Below the pieces are notes generated by a model that was given only the letters and a program-made list of their open reading frames with translations, did not search any database and was not told the DNA's origin. A program made the translations under genes and the position numbers. Positions 53,333 to 63,312 of a DNA stretch of 64,000 bases are shown here, in pieces (within the stretch, counting starts at the first letter, position 1; each line of letters begins with the position of its first letter). This DNA is from Alphaproteobacteria bacterium (GTDB lineage Bacteria; Pseudomonadota; Alphaproteobacteria; RF32; CAG-239): contig SUUY01000002.1 in assembly GCA_015062285.1 (NCBI GenBank), positions 62,001 to 126,000 on the forward strand. The letters run 5' to 3'.

Positions 53333-54382
53333 TTAGATTTCACCTGTAGCGTAGCGTTTAGCCATTTCAGATAGTGTAACCGGCTTAATCTTATCGGCAT
53401 TGCCGGCAGCTCCAAAAGCAATGAAGCGGGCTTCACATACTTTTTGCATCTCTTCAATTGCAGGTTTAAGATATTTGCGAGGATCAAACTCTTTCGGGTT
53501 CTCAGCAAAAATTTTGCGAATCGCACCAGTGATAGCCATACGGCAGTCAGTGTCTACATTCACTTTGCGAACTCCTGATTTGATTCCACGAACAATTTCT
53601 TCTACCGGAACACCGTATGTTTGCGGAATTGCACCACCATATGCATTAATAAGATCTTGTAATTCTTGCGGAACAGATGATGATCCGTGCATAACCATAT
53701 GAGTATTTGGTAATTTCTTATGAATTTTTTCAATGGTTTCGATGGAAAGAATTTCTCCGTCAGGCTTACGAGTAAATTTATATGCACCATGAGATGTACC
53801 TACGGCAACAGCCAAAGCATCAAGCTTGGTTTCTTCTACAAAACGAGCAGCTTCATCAGGATCTGTCACCAAGCGTTTTTTATCAATCACGCCTTCTGCA
53901 CCATGTCCGTCTTCTTTGTCGCCTTTTCCGGTTTCTAAAGATCCGATAACACCGAGTTCTCCTTCGACCGAAGCGCCGACAGCATGAGCTCTGGCAACAA
54001 CTTCTTTCGTTACCTTTACGTTATATTCAAAAGATGAAGGAGTTTTACCGTCAGCCTCAAGAGAACCGTCCATCATTACGGAAGAATAACCATTAACAAT
54101 AGCAGACTGGCAAATATCAACCGAAGATCCATGATCTTGGTGCAAACAAATCGGCAATTCGGGAAACATTTCTATTCCGGCAGCTACCATGTGACGAATC
54201 ATCGGGTCGCCGGCAAATTTTCTGGCACCGGTTGATGTTTGCAAAATTACCGGAGCATTAACTTTGCGAGCGGCTTGCAAAACAGCAATTACTTGTTCCA
54301 TATCATTGAAGTTAAAAGCAGGAACACCATAATTGTTCTCTGCCGCATGGTCAAGAATTTGACGCATTGAAACTAAAGGCAT
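53333..54382 (-). CDS. fba: Class II fructose-bisphosphate aldolase
   Basis: A 349-residue TIM-barrel zinc enzyme that splits or forms fructose-1,6-bisphosphate. It begins MPLVSMRQILDHAAENNYGVPAFN. Zinc-binding and catalytic segments are ICLHQDHGSS, VEGELG, and VMHGSSSVP; KVNVDTDCR and HGAYKF complete the active site. The pattern is that of the Calvin-cycle-type class II aldolases usual in alphaproteobacteria. It lies 90 bases after tkt in the same direction and ends in a strong terminator. Confidence 0.96.
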   Translation of the reverse strand: MPLVSMRQILDHAAENNYGVPAFNFNDMEQVIAVLQAARKVNAPVILQTSTGARKFAGDPMIRHMVAAGIEMFPELPICLHQDHGSSVDICQSAIVNGYSSVMMDGSLEADGKTPSSFEYNVKVTKEVVARAHAVGASVEGELGVIGSLETGKGDKEDGHGAEGVIDKKRLVTDPDEAARFVEETKLDALAVAVGTSHGAYKFTRKPDGEILSIETIEKIHKKLPNTHMVMHGSSSVPQELQDLINAYGGAIPQTYGVPVEEIVRGIKSGVRKVNVDTDCRMAITGAIRKIFAENPKEFDPRKYLKPAIEEMQKVCEARFIAFGAAGNADKIKPVTLSEMAKRYATGEI

Positions 54383-54472
54383 TTCTTTCTCCTAGATTTA
54401 TAATTAACTGTGGCAAATATATTACACCAACCAACTTGTTGGCAAGATATTTTTGCAGTTTATAATATTTTG

Positions 54473-56449
54473 TTATTTAAGACTGTTTTTAACAGAATCG
54501 ACAACCTCTTCCACCGTAATACCAAAATACTTGAACAATTCTCCGGCCGGACCAGATGCGCCAAAACCATCCATTCCGATTATATCGCCATCGCAACCGA
54601 CATAACGCTCCCAGCCATATTTGGCTCCGGCCTCAACGGCAACTCTTGGAGCAGTTCCTAAAACTTCGGCACGATATGGCTCCGGTTGAGCATCAAACAA
54701 CTCACAACAAGGCATTGATACTACGACAACTTCAATTCCTTCTTTAGCCAGTTGCTCTCTTGCTTCTATTGCCAAGGACACTTCCGAACCGGTGGCAATA
54801 ATTGTAGCTTGACGCTTTTTAGCATCACCGGCCAAGATATATCCGCCTTTTGCAGTAAGGTTTTCTTTAGCAGATGTTCTTAGCAAGGGCAAGTTTTGAC
54901 GAGTGAGAGCCAATATACTTGGTGTTTTTTCACTCTCAACGGCAATTTGCCATGCCTCTGCAGTCTCAACAACATCGCAAGGACGAAATGTTAAAATATT
55001 AGGCATACAGCGATACGATGCCAAATGCTCAATCGGCTGGTGAGTGGGGCCATCTTCGCCAACACCGATAGAATCATGGGTTAAAACATAGATTACTCTC
55101 GTACCCATTAGTGCAGCCAAGCGCATAGACGGACGCATATAATCAGAGAAAACAAAGAATGTTCCGCCAAAAGGAATAACACCTCCATGAAGCGACATTC
55201 CGTTCATGATTGCAGCCATGGCATGCTCTCTAATTCCATACATTATATTATTTCCGTTATAATCTTGAGAAGTTATGGTTTTAGATGTTTTAGATAAGGT
55301 TAAGTTTGATGCAGCCAAATCTGCTGAGCCACCGACAATTTGCGGAATATTTGGCACTATCGCCTCTAAGCACATCTGCGAAGATTTGCGAGTAGCAACC
55401 TTGGTTTGCTCTTTAATTGCGGTTTCCTTAAGTTTATTCAGATCTTTATCCCATCCTTTGGGGAGCTTGCCGGAAATTACATTTTCAAACTCTTTGCCCT
55501 TGGCTTTTGCTGCTTGTTTCCATTCTTTATATTGAATTTCTGACCTTTTACCGGCTTTTTTCCATGCATCTAGTATTTCTGTGGGAATTTCAAACGGAGC
55601 ATAATTCCACCCAAGAGCCTTTCGCATGGCTGATGTTTCTTCTGTTCCCAACGGAGAACCATGGCATTTTGAAGTACCGCATTTGGACGGAGCCCCATAA
55701 CCAATAGTCGTTTTGCAAGCAATGAGTGTCGGTTTTTTGGATTTTTGTGCTTTTTTTATAGCTTTCTCAATTGCACAATAATTATGCCCGTTAATGCTTA
55801 TCGTATTCCAACCGCAAGCTTCAAAACGCTTAATTTGGTTTGTTGAGTTAGCTAAATCTACATTACCGTCGATAGTAATATTATTGTTATCCCACAATAC
55901 AATTAACTTGTTTAATTTAAGATGTCCGGCAAGAGATATTGCTTCTTCAGAAATTCCTTCCATTAAACAACCGTCTCCGGCAATAACGTAGGTGTAGTGA
56001 TTACATACATCTGAGCCATATTTGGCAGCAATAATTCTTTCAGCCAGCGCCATACCCACAGCTGATGTAATACCCTGCCCCAATGGTCCGGTCGTCATAT
56101 CTATTCCTTCCAGATGCCCATATTCAGGGTGGCCGGCAGTTTTAGATCCCAACTGACGAAAATTTTTAATATCATTGATATTTATATCTTTATACCCCAA
56201 TAAATATAGCAATGAATACATCAGCATTGAGCCATGGCCGGCAGAAAGAACAAACCTGTCGCGATCAAACCACTTGGGTTCAGCCGGGTTAAGCTTTATA
56301 AATTTGGAGAACAATACTGTTGCTACGTCGGCCATTCCTAAAGGCATACCGGGGTGACCCGAATTTGCCTTGTCTATAGCATCGGCAGACAAAAATCGAA
56401 TCGCATTAGACATTTGTTTTTCTTGAGCATGACATTTACAAAAACACAT
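54473..56449 (-). CDS. tkt: Transketolase
   Basis: A 658-residue thiamine-diphosphate enzyme. ATG 56449 is chosen because AAGGAGAAAATAT precedes it; the longer frame has no site. The N-terminal domain has DAIDKANSGHPGMPLGMAD, GHGSMLMYSLLYLLGY, and the cofactor-binding GDGCLMEG with a following Asn. The central domain has GIREHAM and HDSIGVGEDGPTHQP. The first ten residues contain CFCKCH, an unusual Cys-rich start not seen in most transketolases. It transfers two-carbon units in the pentose phosphate pathway and works alongside the rpe and fba products encoded nearby. Confidence 0.95.
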   Translation of the reverse strand: MCFCKCHAQEKQMSNAIRFLSADAIDKANSGHPGMPLGMADVATVLFSKFIKLNPAEPKWFDRDRFVLSAGHGSMLMYSLLYLLGYKDININDIKNFRQLGSKTAGHPEYGHLEGIDMTTGPLGQGITSAVGMALAERIIAAKYGSDVCNHYTYVIAGDGCLMEGISEEAISLAGHLKLNKLIVLWDNNNITIDGNVDLANSTNQIKRFEACGWNTISINGHNYCAIEKAIKKAQKSKKPTLIACKTTIGYGAPSKCGTSKCHGSPLGTEETSAMRKALGWNYAPFEIPTEILDAWKKAGKRSEIQYKEWKQAAKAKGKEFENVISGKLPKGWDKDLNKLKETAIKEQTKVATRKSSQMCLEAIVPNIPQIVGGSADLAASNLTLSKTSKTITSQDYNGNNIMYGIREHAMAAIMNGMSLHGGVIPFGGTFFVFSDYMRPSMRLAALMGTRVIYVLTHDSIGVGEDGPTHQPIEHLASYRCMPNILTFRPCDVVETAEAWQIAVESEKTPSILALTRQNLPLLRTSAKENLTAKGGYILAGDAKKRQATIIATGSEVSLAIEAREQLAKEGIEVVVVSMPCCELFDAQPEPYRAEVLGTAPRVAVEAGAKYGWERYVGCDGDIIGMDGFGASGPAGELFKYFGITVEEVVDSVKNSLK

Positions 56450-56469
56450 ATATTTTCTCCTTTTGGTTA

Positions 56470-57039
56470 TTACATACCACAGCCACAACTTGATGTTGTT
56501 TTCTGATTACATGTTTGTTCTTGAGAGGTATCTTTTTTAAAATATCTGGTATCAAAATGACGATCTCTGTACGTTCTTTCTGCAGGTGTCATATCCAATC
56601 CTATCGTGATTTTAAAATCACTTGAATATGGTGGAATTTTAACTTTAACAGTTTCCCCCTCAAATTCAAAATTTTCCGCCCCGTCAGGAAGATTTACATT
56701 AACAAAATAACTTTGTTTGCCTAAATATTCCGGCGGACCTTGTTCTGTATTGGTATAAAAAGTAAAGTCAACAACACTTTCATCATGGGGACGAAGGCGT
56801 GTTACTCGGTATTTTGGGGTTATCACGGAATAACGGCGAGTTACAGTTTCCATAGAGTAACAATAATGCTTGAAACCGATAAGCTCAATTTGAAAATTTC
56901 TATTTTGATTATCCCCCTTAATAAAAAATGATGCATCATCAACAATGGAAACACCGGGACAATCAAAAGCTGCTTCCTGATTATAAGAAGCACAAGAAAC
57001 AACTAAAAGAGACATAAACAAGTAAACATATTTTTTCAT
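56470..57039 (-). CDS. Lipoprotein of unknown function
   Basis: A 189-residue lipoprotein (lipobox LVVSC, Cys about residue 16). The mature protein is beta-rich with DCPGVSIVDDASFFIKG and YSVITPKYRVTRLRPHDESVVDFTFYTNT; it ends in CNQKTTSSCGCGM, a Cys-rich tail. No family is recognised with confidence. It lies 20 bases before tkt in the same direction, so it may be co-transcribed. Confidence 0.68.
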   Translation of the reverse strand: MKKYVYLFMSLLVVSCASYNQEAAFDCPGVSIVDDASFFIKGDNQNRNFQIELIGFKHYCYSMETVTRRYSVITPKYRVTRLRPHDESVVDFTFYTNTEQGPPEYLGKQSYFVNVNLPDGAENFEFEGETVKVKIPPYSSDFKITIGLDMTPAERTYRDRHFDTRYFKKDTSQEQTCNQKTTSSCGCGM

Positions 57040-57062
57040 TGTAATACTACCCTACTGCAAAA

Positions 57063-58196
57063 TTATGAATTTGTAAACAAGGCAACTAATTCGTTGTGAT
57101 TAGAATAAACAAACTGGTCAACCATATTAATTGTTTTTAAAATATATCCACCAGCAATAAGAATGTTCGCATCAGAAACAAAACTATGAGGATTACAAGA
57201 AATCATGATAATTCGTTGCGGACGCTCTTTCTCATCCATGGCAGATATTAATTTAACTTGCGCTTGCGCTCCGGCACGAGGAGGATCAATAACCACAGCA
57301 GATGCACCCCTTAATTCCGTCTCATCAAACGGATATTTAAATAAATTGCGGCATAAAACCTCTATATTGGTAATTTGATTGCGATTTATGGTCTCCTGAA
57401 AACCGGATAACAATTCTTTAGAAGAATCTGAAGCAACTATTTTACAATTTGGCATTGACGAAAGCGAATAAGAAAATGTACCAACGCCGCAGAACAAATC
57501 AAATATTTTTCCTTTTGTTGAAACAAGGTGTTTTTTTACTAAATCTCTCAAGACCTTTTCGCCCTCTGCAGATGGTTGTAAAAATGTTCCGGCCGGAATA
57601 TATACAAAATAATCTCCTATTTTAATATACGGCTTAGCTTTCTCAATTATAGGTTCAGGAGCATCAGAATTTTTACGCCGATGAGATAATCTTATGATGT
57701 CTTTGACAGGTGATATTTTTTCAAAAATGACCATACGATGCTCCAACTCCAAAGGAGCATCATATTCTAAAACCACATCAATTCCGTTTTCTGCTTCGCA
57801 TAGCCATACATCACCCTCTGATATATTTGCAGATATGTTCTTTTTACCTTTTTTATGTAGATAAGGAATCGAGCAAATCTCTTTAAGTAAATCCTTTATA
57901 TCAGGTATAACATTATTTAATCTTTGGGTTAGCATAGGACAATAAGAAATATCTTCAATTACACTGCTTGATTTTTGATTAAAACCCAAAATTATTTTTT
58001 TACTACTATACTTAAATGCCATAGAAGCTCTACGTCTGGATCCATCGGCAATAAATATGGGATTTCCTATCTCACATGAAGTATTCAGCCCTTCCATTAT
58101 TTTAAGAAACCATGCTTTTTTATACTCTTGGTATTCTTCCAAAGTTTTTCCTCTTTGCGGACAACCGCCACAAACAGTTTCTTTATCACATTTCAT
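57063..58196 (-). CDS. TrmA/RumA-family RNA (uracil-5) methyltransferase
   Basis: A 377-residue enzyme. The N-terminus carries iron-sulphur cluster cysteines (CDKETVCGGCPQRG, with a later one in YCPML). The C-terminal SAM domain has FDLFCGVGTFSYSL (motif I), VVIDPPRAGA and ISCNP with the catalytic cysteine. COG2265 members methylate uridine in tRNA or 23S rRNA; sequence alone does not separate RlmD, RlmC or TrmA types. ATG 58196 is preferred because the cysteine motif begins directly after it; it lies inside the 3' end of the diguanylate cyclase gene by 11 bases, and no strong ribosome site is seen. Confidence 0.85.
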   Translation of the reverse strand: MKCDKETVCGGCPQRGKTLEEYQEYKKAWFLKIMEGLNTSCEIGNPIFIADGSRRRASMAFKYSSKKIILGFNQKSSSVIEDISYCPMLTQRLNNVIPDIKDLLKEICSIPYLHKKGKKNISANISEGDVWLCEAENGIDVVLEYDAPLELEHRMVIFEKISPVKDIIRLSHRRKNSDAPEPIIEKAKPYIKIGDYFVYIPAGTFLQPSAEGEKVLRDLVKKHLVSTKGKIFDLFCGVGTFSYSLSSMPNCKIVASDSSKELLSGFQETINRNQITNIEVLCRNLFKYPFDETELRGASAVVIDPPRAGAQAQVKLISAMDEKERPQRIIMISCNPHSFVSDANILIAGGYILKTINMVDQFVYSNHNELVALFTNS

Positions 58197-59886
58197 AGTC
58201 TGTATTTTTCTCCGTTGAATCTTCCAGTATGACATCAGGTACTGTTTCAATTAATGAAATTTCGCCACTTTCTTCTTTATCAAAAACAGGATGATGATTA
58301 TCTTCTTCGTTTTTATGTGGAGTTAATTTACTAATATTTTCAGTGTCTGTTGATGAGAACACCTCAACACGGTTGCGCCCGTTCTGTTTTGCTTGGTATA
58401 AAGCTTCATCTGCTGTTTTTATTAAAATTTCCACATTATCAGAAACAACCGACGAAGAAACTCCTATCGAAACCGTGAAATGTATTATATCTCCATTATC
58501 AGATAATACTTCTATTTCAGAAATGCTTTGACGCAAACGTTCTGCCACGATAGCACTTTGTTGCACATCAACCCCCGGCAAAAATACGACAAATTCCTCG
58601 CCACCATAACGAGCCACAATGTCTTTATCCCTTAATGCTTTTTCGGTTGTTAATGCTAGTTCTATAAGAACTTTATCGCCAATCTTATGACCATATGCAT
58701 CGTTGATATTTTTGAAGTTATCCGCATCAATCATCATAATTGTATAAGGTATATTTGCTTCTTGCAATTGTAATATTTGTTTTGACACTTCATCTTCAAA
58801 ATAACGACGATTGTACAAAGTGGTCAGAGGATCTTTGGAGGCCTGATTTTTAAGCAGATTTTCTCTGTTTTTTTGCGACGTGATATCTTGAAATGCGGCA
58901 TACATGGCAACATCATAATTATAATCTATTATGTTTACGGAGGCCAGCAACCAGAATGGCGCATCTGAAATTGATGTTTTAATTAAAACCTCAAAATCTT
59001 GTACTTCTTTTTCTCTTTCTATACGTTCAGCCAGAAGTTTTCTGTTTTCTTGATCTACAAAAAAATCTTTTATTCGATATCTTTCGATTTCTTTTGCATT
59101 AATTCCGAAAAGTTTAAGCGCATTATTGTTTGCCAATATTATTTTATCATCACTCAAACGCGAAATAATAATCGGAAACGGAGATAGCCTGATTATGTCT
59201 TCTATTTTCTTATGATATTTTTTAATATCCGCTTCTTGTTTTTCAACTTGCATTTGCAGTATATTACTTTTGATAATTAAAAAAGATAATGACAATATTG
59301 TATAACAAATAAAACCTAAAAACCAGTTTGTCGTAACAATGTCAAAACACTTCAGAATCATATAAAGTGATATTGCACTCATCAAAAATGCAGATATTAT
59401 AAAACCGTTTTTATGCTTTCCTGATGTTTCTGACCACAGACCTATTGACAAACAAACTGAACCGGCAATCGGAAATATTTGTCGCATGTTATTTATTATA
59501 TCACCATCAGGAAACCAATATACAAACAGCCCTATGGCTAGCAACCCTAATACTCCTAAGCTGATATTAACCCATGTATACGCCCCACCTGCAATTAGAA
59601 AATGCATTGATGCCATAACTAAAAATAACATTGCAAATAAAGAAAATGACAATTCCCAAAACACATAGAAGTTTATACTTTCGCCGGAATTATACGCATT
59701 GGTAGCAAAATACGCTACGGCATTTGCTCCAAAATCGAATATCACCCCAATAAAGATCAACCATAATGGTGCAAAAAACTTTTCTTGTTGTGAGGTAGCA
59801 TACAAACACGAAAAGAATAGTGTAAGCAATGAAAAAATCGTTGTAAACAAATATATTTGTTGTGAAAATATATCAATATTTCCCAT
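58186..59886 (-). CDS. Membrane diguanylate cyclase with PAS domain
   Basis: A 566-residue protein. About seven transmembrane helices (residues about 10-210) form a sensor region; a PAS domain follows (about 228-345, KIEDIIRLSPFPIIISRLSDDKI), then the GGDEF domain (about 350-510) with DPLTTLYNRRYFED, DADNFKNINDAYGH and the active-site ARYGGEEF. The product-binding I-site RxxD (RDKD) lies five residues before it, so feedback inhibition is likely. An acidic tail of 60 residues ends the protein. It makes c-di-GMP. GAGGAATATTAA precedes the ATG. It overlaps the RNA methyltransferase gene by 11 bases. Confidence 0.9.
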   Translation of the reverse strand: MGNIDIFSQQIYLFTTIFSLLTLFFSCLYATSQQEKFFAPLWLIFIGVIFDFGANAVAYFATNAYNSGESINFYVFWELSFSLFAMLFLVMASMHFLIAGGAYTWVNISLGVLGLLAIGLFVYWFPDGDIINNMRQIFPIAGSVCLSIGLWSETSGKHKNGFIISAFLMSAISLYMILKCFDIVTTNWFLGFICYTILSLSFLIIKSNILQMQVEKQEADIKKYHKKIEDIIRLSPFPIIISRLSDDKIILANNNALKLFGINAKEIERYRIKDFFVDQENRKLLAERIEREKEVQDFEVLIKTSISDAPFWLLASVNIIDYNYDVAMYAAFQDITSQKNRENLLKNQASKDPLTTLYNRRYFEDEVSKQILQLQEANIPYTIMMIDADNFKNINDAYGHKIGDKVLIELALTTEKALRDKDIVARYGGEEFVVFLPGVDVQQSAIVAERLRQSISEIEVLSDNGDIIHFTVSIGVSSSVVSDNVEILIKTADEALYQAKQNGRNRVEVFSSTDTENISKLTPHKNEEDNHHPVFDKEESGEISLIETVPDVILEDSTEKNTDYEM

Positions 59887-60022
59887 TTAATATTCCTCTT
59901 TTTTGCTATTTTGCTCAATTTTAGAAAAAGATTATTAAAATAAATTAAAAAATTGATGATTATTTAAAAGTTTTGGAATATGATATGGTTGTTTGTTGAT
60001 AATAAATAACGAGGAATTATTT

Positions 60023-61201
60023 ATGAACGAAAACATAACCAATTACTTTAGCCATAAACTTGAGTTTAACCTTAATCGAAATCCTGCTAAGATTTCTGAT
60101 CGCACCAACTGGTGCTTTTTGCTTCCAGGAATGATATTCGGAGGGCTGTTATTTTTACTCGGATTATATGAGATGTTAAACGGGTTCAAATATACAAACC
60201 CCAATGTTTCTGTTGTAGCACCGATTGAAGAAAACTTTTCGTTTGATCCTTTAATAAATCCACTCTTTTTTGATATCGTATTTATGATAATCGGATTGGG
60301 AATGATTGTTTCAGGTGTTTTCTCTTATTTAAGATATCGCAAATTCATATTTGACGGTAAAAAAATGTTTATCGGGTATCGTCCTGTTTTTGGCACCAAA
60401 CGAATCGTAAATGAACCCATTAAAAACTATTTGGGAGTTCGTTTCAGAATCGCTTTTTATCAATTCGGCTTAATAAATTCCAATAAGTACATTATTGAGC
60501 TATATCACAAGGATCCTCGTAAAATTGTTCCGTTATATGTTTCTACTTCTCCCGTGAGCATTCGTAAAAAATGGAAAGAATATGCTCGTTTCTTTAACTT
60601 GCCAGCCTTGATAAATACTGATGAAGGTCTCATATCAAGAGATTTGAAAAATTTGGATAAATCAGTTAAAGAAATGTCTAAAATGGGTTTTGTCATTGAT
60701 AATTACGATACATATGAAGAAATTCCTTCTCCCTTAACTTATGCCAGAAGAAAAGACAAAATCGTTATTAAACGCAAAATTATTTGGGACATATATAACA
60801 TTATTGTATGGTTCTTTATTTTCTCTTTAGTCGCCGCAGTCAGCGCTGTTGTTGCCAAATATAATTTTGAATTTGCAACAATGCCAACTCCGACGTACGG
60901 ATTTTTGGGTACTTGCATTGCTCTAATCTTAGTTGCGGTATTTATCTTGTTCAGAAAAGAAAAACTTGTAATAAAAAAACACAAATTGGTTCATACTCAC
61001 AAATATATGTTATTTTCGACTAAGCATAATGAAATGTTGAAAGAAGACATAGAGTCTATTGAAGTATCAGAAAATCCGGCAACAGGAAGATATTTTGTTT
61101 CAATTATATCAGATAACAACACTATAGCTTTTGGAGCAAAATTGCCCAGTGAAAGTCTTAGATGGATAAAACGTTTCTTGATACACGAGGTTATTAAATA
61201 A
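60023..61201 (+). CDS. Membrane protein of unknown function
   Basis: A 392-residue protein; ATG 60023 is preferred over an upstream ATG because GAGGAATTATTT precedes it. Two transmembrane helices near the N-terminus (about 26-48 and 82-102, LLPGMIFGGLLFLLGLYEML and FDIVFMIIGLGMIVSGVFSYL), then a beta-rich soluble part, and two further helices (about 252-275 and 288-308). The C-terminal part resembles a PH-like bacterial domain (KLVHTHKYMLFSTKHNEMLKEDIESIEV). No family is assigned. Alone, divergent from the diguanylate cyclase gene. Confidence 0.65.
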   Translation: MNENITNYFSHKLEFNLNRNPAKISDRTNWCFLLPGMIFGGLLFLLGLYEMLNGFKYTNPNVSVVAPIEENFSFDPLINPLFFDIVFMIIGLGMIVSGVFSYLRYRKFIFDGKKMFIGYRPVFGTKRIVNEPIKNYLGVRFRIAFYQFGLINSNKYIIELYHKDPRKIVPLYVSTSPVSIRKKWKEYARFFNLPALINTDEGLISRDLKNLDKSVKEMSKMGFVIDNYDTYEEIPSPLTYARRKDKIVIKRKIIWDIYNIIVWFFIFSLVAAVSAVVAKYNFEFATMPTPTYGFLGTCIALILVAVFILFRKEKLVIKKHKLVHTHKYMLFSTKHNEMLKEDIESIEVSENPATGRYFVSIISDNNTIAFGAKLPSESLRWIKRFLIHEVIK

Positions 61202-61272
61202 TTCATAATTCGTTTGAAATTTGCTAAATTTATATATAACATGCAAATATATTTGCAATTGAGGAGACTATA

Positions 61273-61953
61273 ATGAAGAAAAAAAGCAAAGATACTCTTG
61301 CTGAAGATGCTTTGATTAATGAAGTAAGCGAAGAAGTAAAAAATGACCAAATGAAACAGTTATGGAATAAATACGGTTTATTTGTAATCATCTTTGTGGC
61401 TTTAGCTTTAACTGTTGCTGTCAGTTTTGAAACGTTTAAGAGCTGGATAAATAAAAAGAATGAAGAAATTTCCAATGCATACGCTGTAGCTGTTTCTTTG
61501 CAAATTCAAGGTCGCACAGAAGAAAGTCTGAAAATATTTGAGACAATTTCACAGAAATCAAACCTATATAGTGATATTGCAAAATTACAAATGGCGAATA
61601 TCTATCTGGAGCAAGAAAAAAATGATAAGGCTATAGAAATATTGGAATTTCTATCTCAAGGTAAAGGCGATAACGAACAAATGCAAGAAATTGCCATTCT
61701 TAAATTGGCCGGACTAAAACTAGAAGCAGGATCTCCGGCAGAAGAAATAAAACATCTTCTCAGTCCTTTAATCCAAAGCGACGGACGCAATTACACTGTT
61801 GCACATGAATTGTTGGCAATGCTCGCAATCAGAGATAAGAACTTTAATGAAGCAAAACAGGAATATGAATATATACTTGCATCTGCCAATAGCTCTGACA
61901 CATTAAAGTCCAGAGCTCAAGATATGATAACCATTCTTGAAGACCAAGAATAA
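61273..61953 (+). CDS. YfgM-like TPR membrane protein
   Basis: A 226-residue protein with a cytoplasmic N-terminus, one transmembrane helix (about 34-56, YGLFVIIFVALALTVAVSF) and periplasmic TPR-like repeats (YAVAVSLQIQGRTEESLKIFE; LQMANIYLEQEKNDKAIEIL). This is the YfgM architecture; in E. coli YfgM works with PpiD at the SecYEG translocon to help outer-membrane protein folding. In alphaproteobacteria the gene is regularly followed by bamB and der, as here. GAGGAGACTATA precedes the ATG. Confidence 0.85.
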   Translation: MKKKSKDTLAEDALINEVSEEVKNDQMKQLWNKYGLFVIIFVALALTVAVSFETFKSWINKKNEEISNAYAVAVSLQIQGRTEESLKIFETISQKSNLYSDIAKLQMANIYLEQEKNDKAIEILEFLSQGKGDNEQMQEIAILKLAGLKLEAGSPAEEIKHLLSPLIQSDGRNYTVAHELLAMLAIRDKNFNEAKQEYEYILASANSSDTLKSRAQDMITILEDQE

Positions 61954-61969
61954 TAAACGGAGTTATTTA

Positions 61970-63301
61970 ATGCAAAATAGATTAGTTAGTGTTTCTTTGT
62001 GTTGTTTAGCTATTTCTGCTTTATCGGGGTGTGGTCTATTTGGAAAAGAACCGTTAGATATCGATGGAGACAGAATTAATGTAATTATGGAAAATAAATC
62101 TCTTGCTCCTGATATTGAAGTTGCAAACACAAAGATAAAACTACCGCCTCCTTATGTTAACAAGAGCTGGAATCAAAATGGCGGAAGTTCAACACATTTT
62201 ATGGGACATTTGCAATCAGCGCCAAAACTTAAAAAATTGTGGAATACTGATTTTGGTAAAGGCAGTTCTAAAAGAAATCATCTAATAGCATCTCCAATTA
62301 GTGCTTATGGTGCGGTTTTTGCAATTGATGCCGAAGGTGTGGTTACTGCACGCCGATTGGATAATGGTAAAGAAATATGGAAAAAACGCCTAAAACCTCT
62401 GAATAAAAAAGAAAAATCATCTTCGCTTAAAGGTGCCGGTTTAGCAGAATATAATCAAAAAATATATGCCACTACCGGATTTGGCACAGTATTTTGTCTT
62501 GATATGAAAACCGGAAAAATAGAATGGCGAAAAGATATAGGCACACCTATTCGTATAGCTCCTACTGTGGCAGCAGGAAAACTATTGGTACAGACTTTTG
62601 ATAATACCTTATATGCACTAAATATAAATAATGGAGAAGAATTGTGGAAAAACCAAACAAATAGTGAGGAAACGACTTTGGTTGGAGGTGCATCTCCGGC
62701 ATATGCTCCTATTCACGATCTTGTAGTTGCTGCATTCTCAAATGGTGAATTAAGGGCTTTTAAAGCTAGTACAGGAACACCTTTGTGGGGAGATATGTTA
62801 AGCTCAAAGAAAAGAACAAACTCTCTAGCAGCAATAGAAACCATTAAAGCAAATCCTATAATTGAAGGTGATGTGGTTTATGCGGTCGGGTATAATAGCG
62901 TGTTAACGGCTATTGATATAAGAACAGGTAGTAGAATTTGGGAAAGAGAGCTAGGAACCACAAGTCAGCCATGGGTTGCCGGAAATTATTTGTATGTCTT
63001 AACAAATGATTTTGAATTATTGGCTATGGATAAAAACAGCGGGAAAATTATTTGGAATACCTCCATACCGAAAGGTGATGACAATGACGATAAAAATGGT
63101 GTTTTTGCAAGTGGTCCTCTCTTAACAGATAATCGTTTGTTGGTTACAACATCTAACGGATATATCTTCTCAATATCGCCATATACCGGAAGAATTATGG
63201 GCTATGTGTCAATTGATGAAGGTATTGAGTTGTCTCCGATAATGGCAAAAGGTATTGGAATATTTGTAAATAATGATGCAGAAATGACTGCATATAAATA
63301 G
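61970..63301 (+). CDS. bamB: Outer-membrane assembly lipoprotein BamB
   Basis: A 443-residue lipoprotein; ATG 61970 is chosen because CGGAGTTATTTA precedes it. Lipobox ALSGC puts the acylated Cys near residue 21. The mature part is an eight-bladed PQQ-type beta propeller with repeated blades such as VTARRLDNGKEIWKKRL, MKTGKIEWRKDIGTP, NNGEELWKNQT and RTGSRIWERELGT. BamB is a scaffold of the BAM complex that inserts beta-barrel proteins into the outer membrane. It lies between yfgM-like and der, the usual order. Confidence 0.93.
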   Translation: MQNRLVSVSLCCLAISALSGCGLFGKEPLDIDGDRINVIMENKSLAPDIEVANTKIKLPPPYVNKSWNQNGGSSTHFMGHLQSAPKLKKLWNTDFGKGSSKRNHLIASPISAYGAVFAIDAEGVVTARRLDNGKEIWKKRLKPLNKKEKSSSLKGAGLAEYNQKIYATTGFGTVFCLDMKTGKIEWRKDIGTPIRIAPTVAAGKLLVQTFDNTLYALNINNGEELWKNQTNSEETTLVGGASPAYAPIHDLVVAAFSNGELRAFKASTGTPLWGDMLSSKKRTNSLAAIETIKANPIIEGDVVYAVGYNSVLTAIDIRTGSRIWERELGTTSQPWVAGNYLYVLTNDFELLAMDKNSGKIIWNTSIPKGDDNDDKNGVFASGPLLTDNRLLVTTSNGYIFSISPYTGRIMGYVSIDEGIELSPIMAKGIGIFVNNDAEMTAYK

Positions 63302-63312
63302 GACTACATCAA

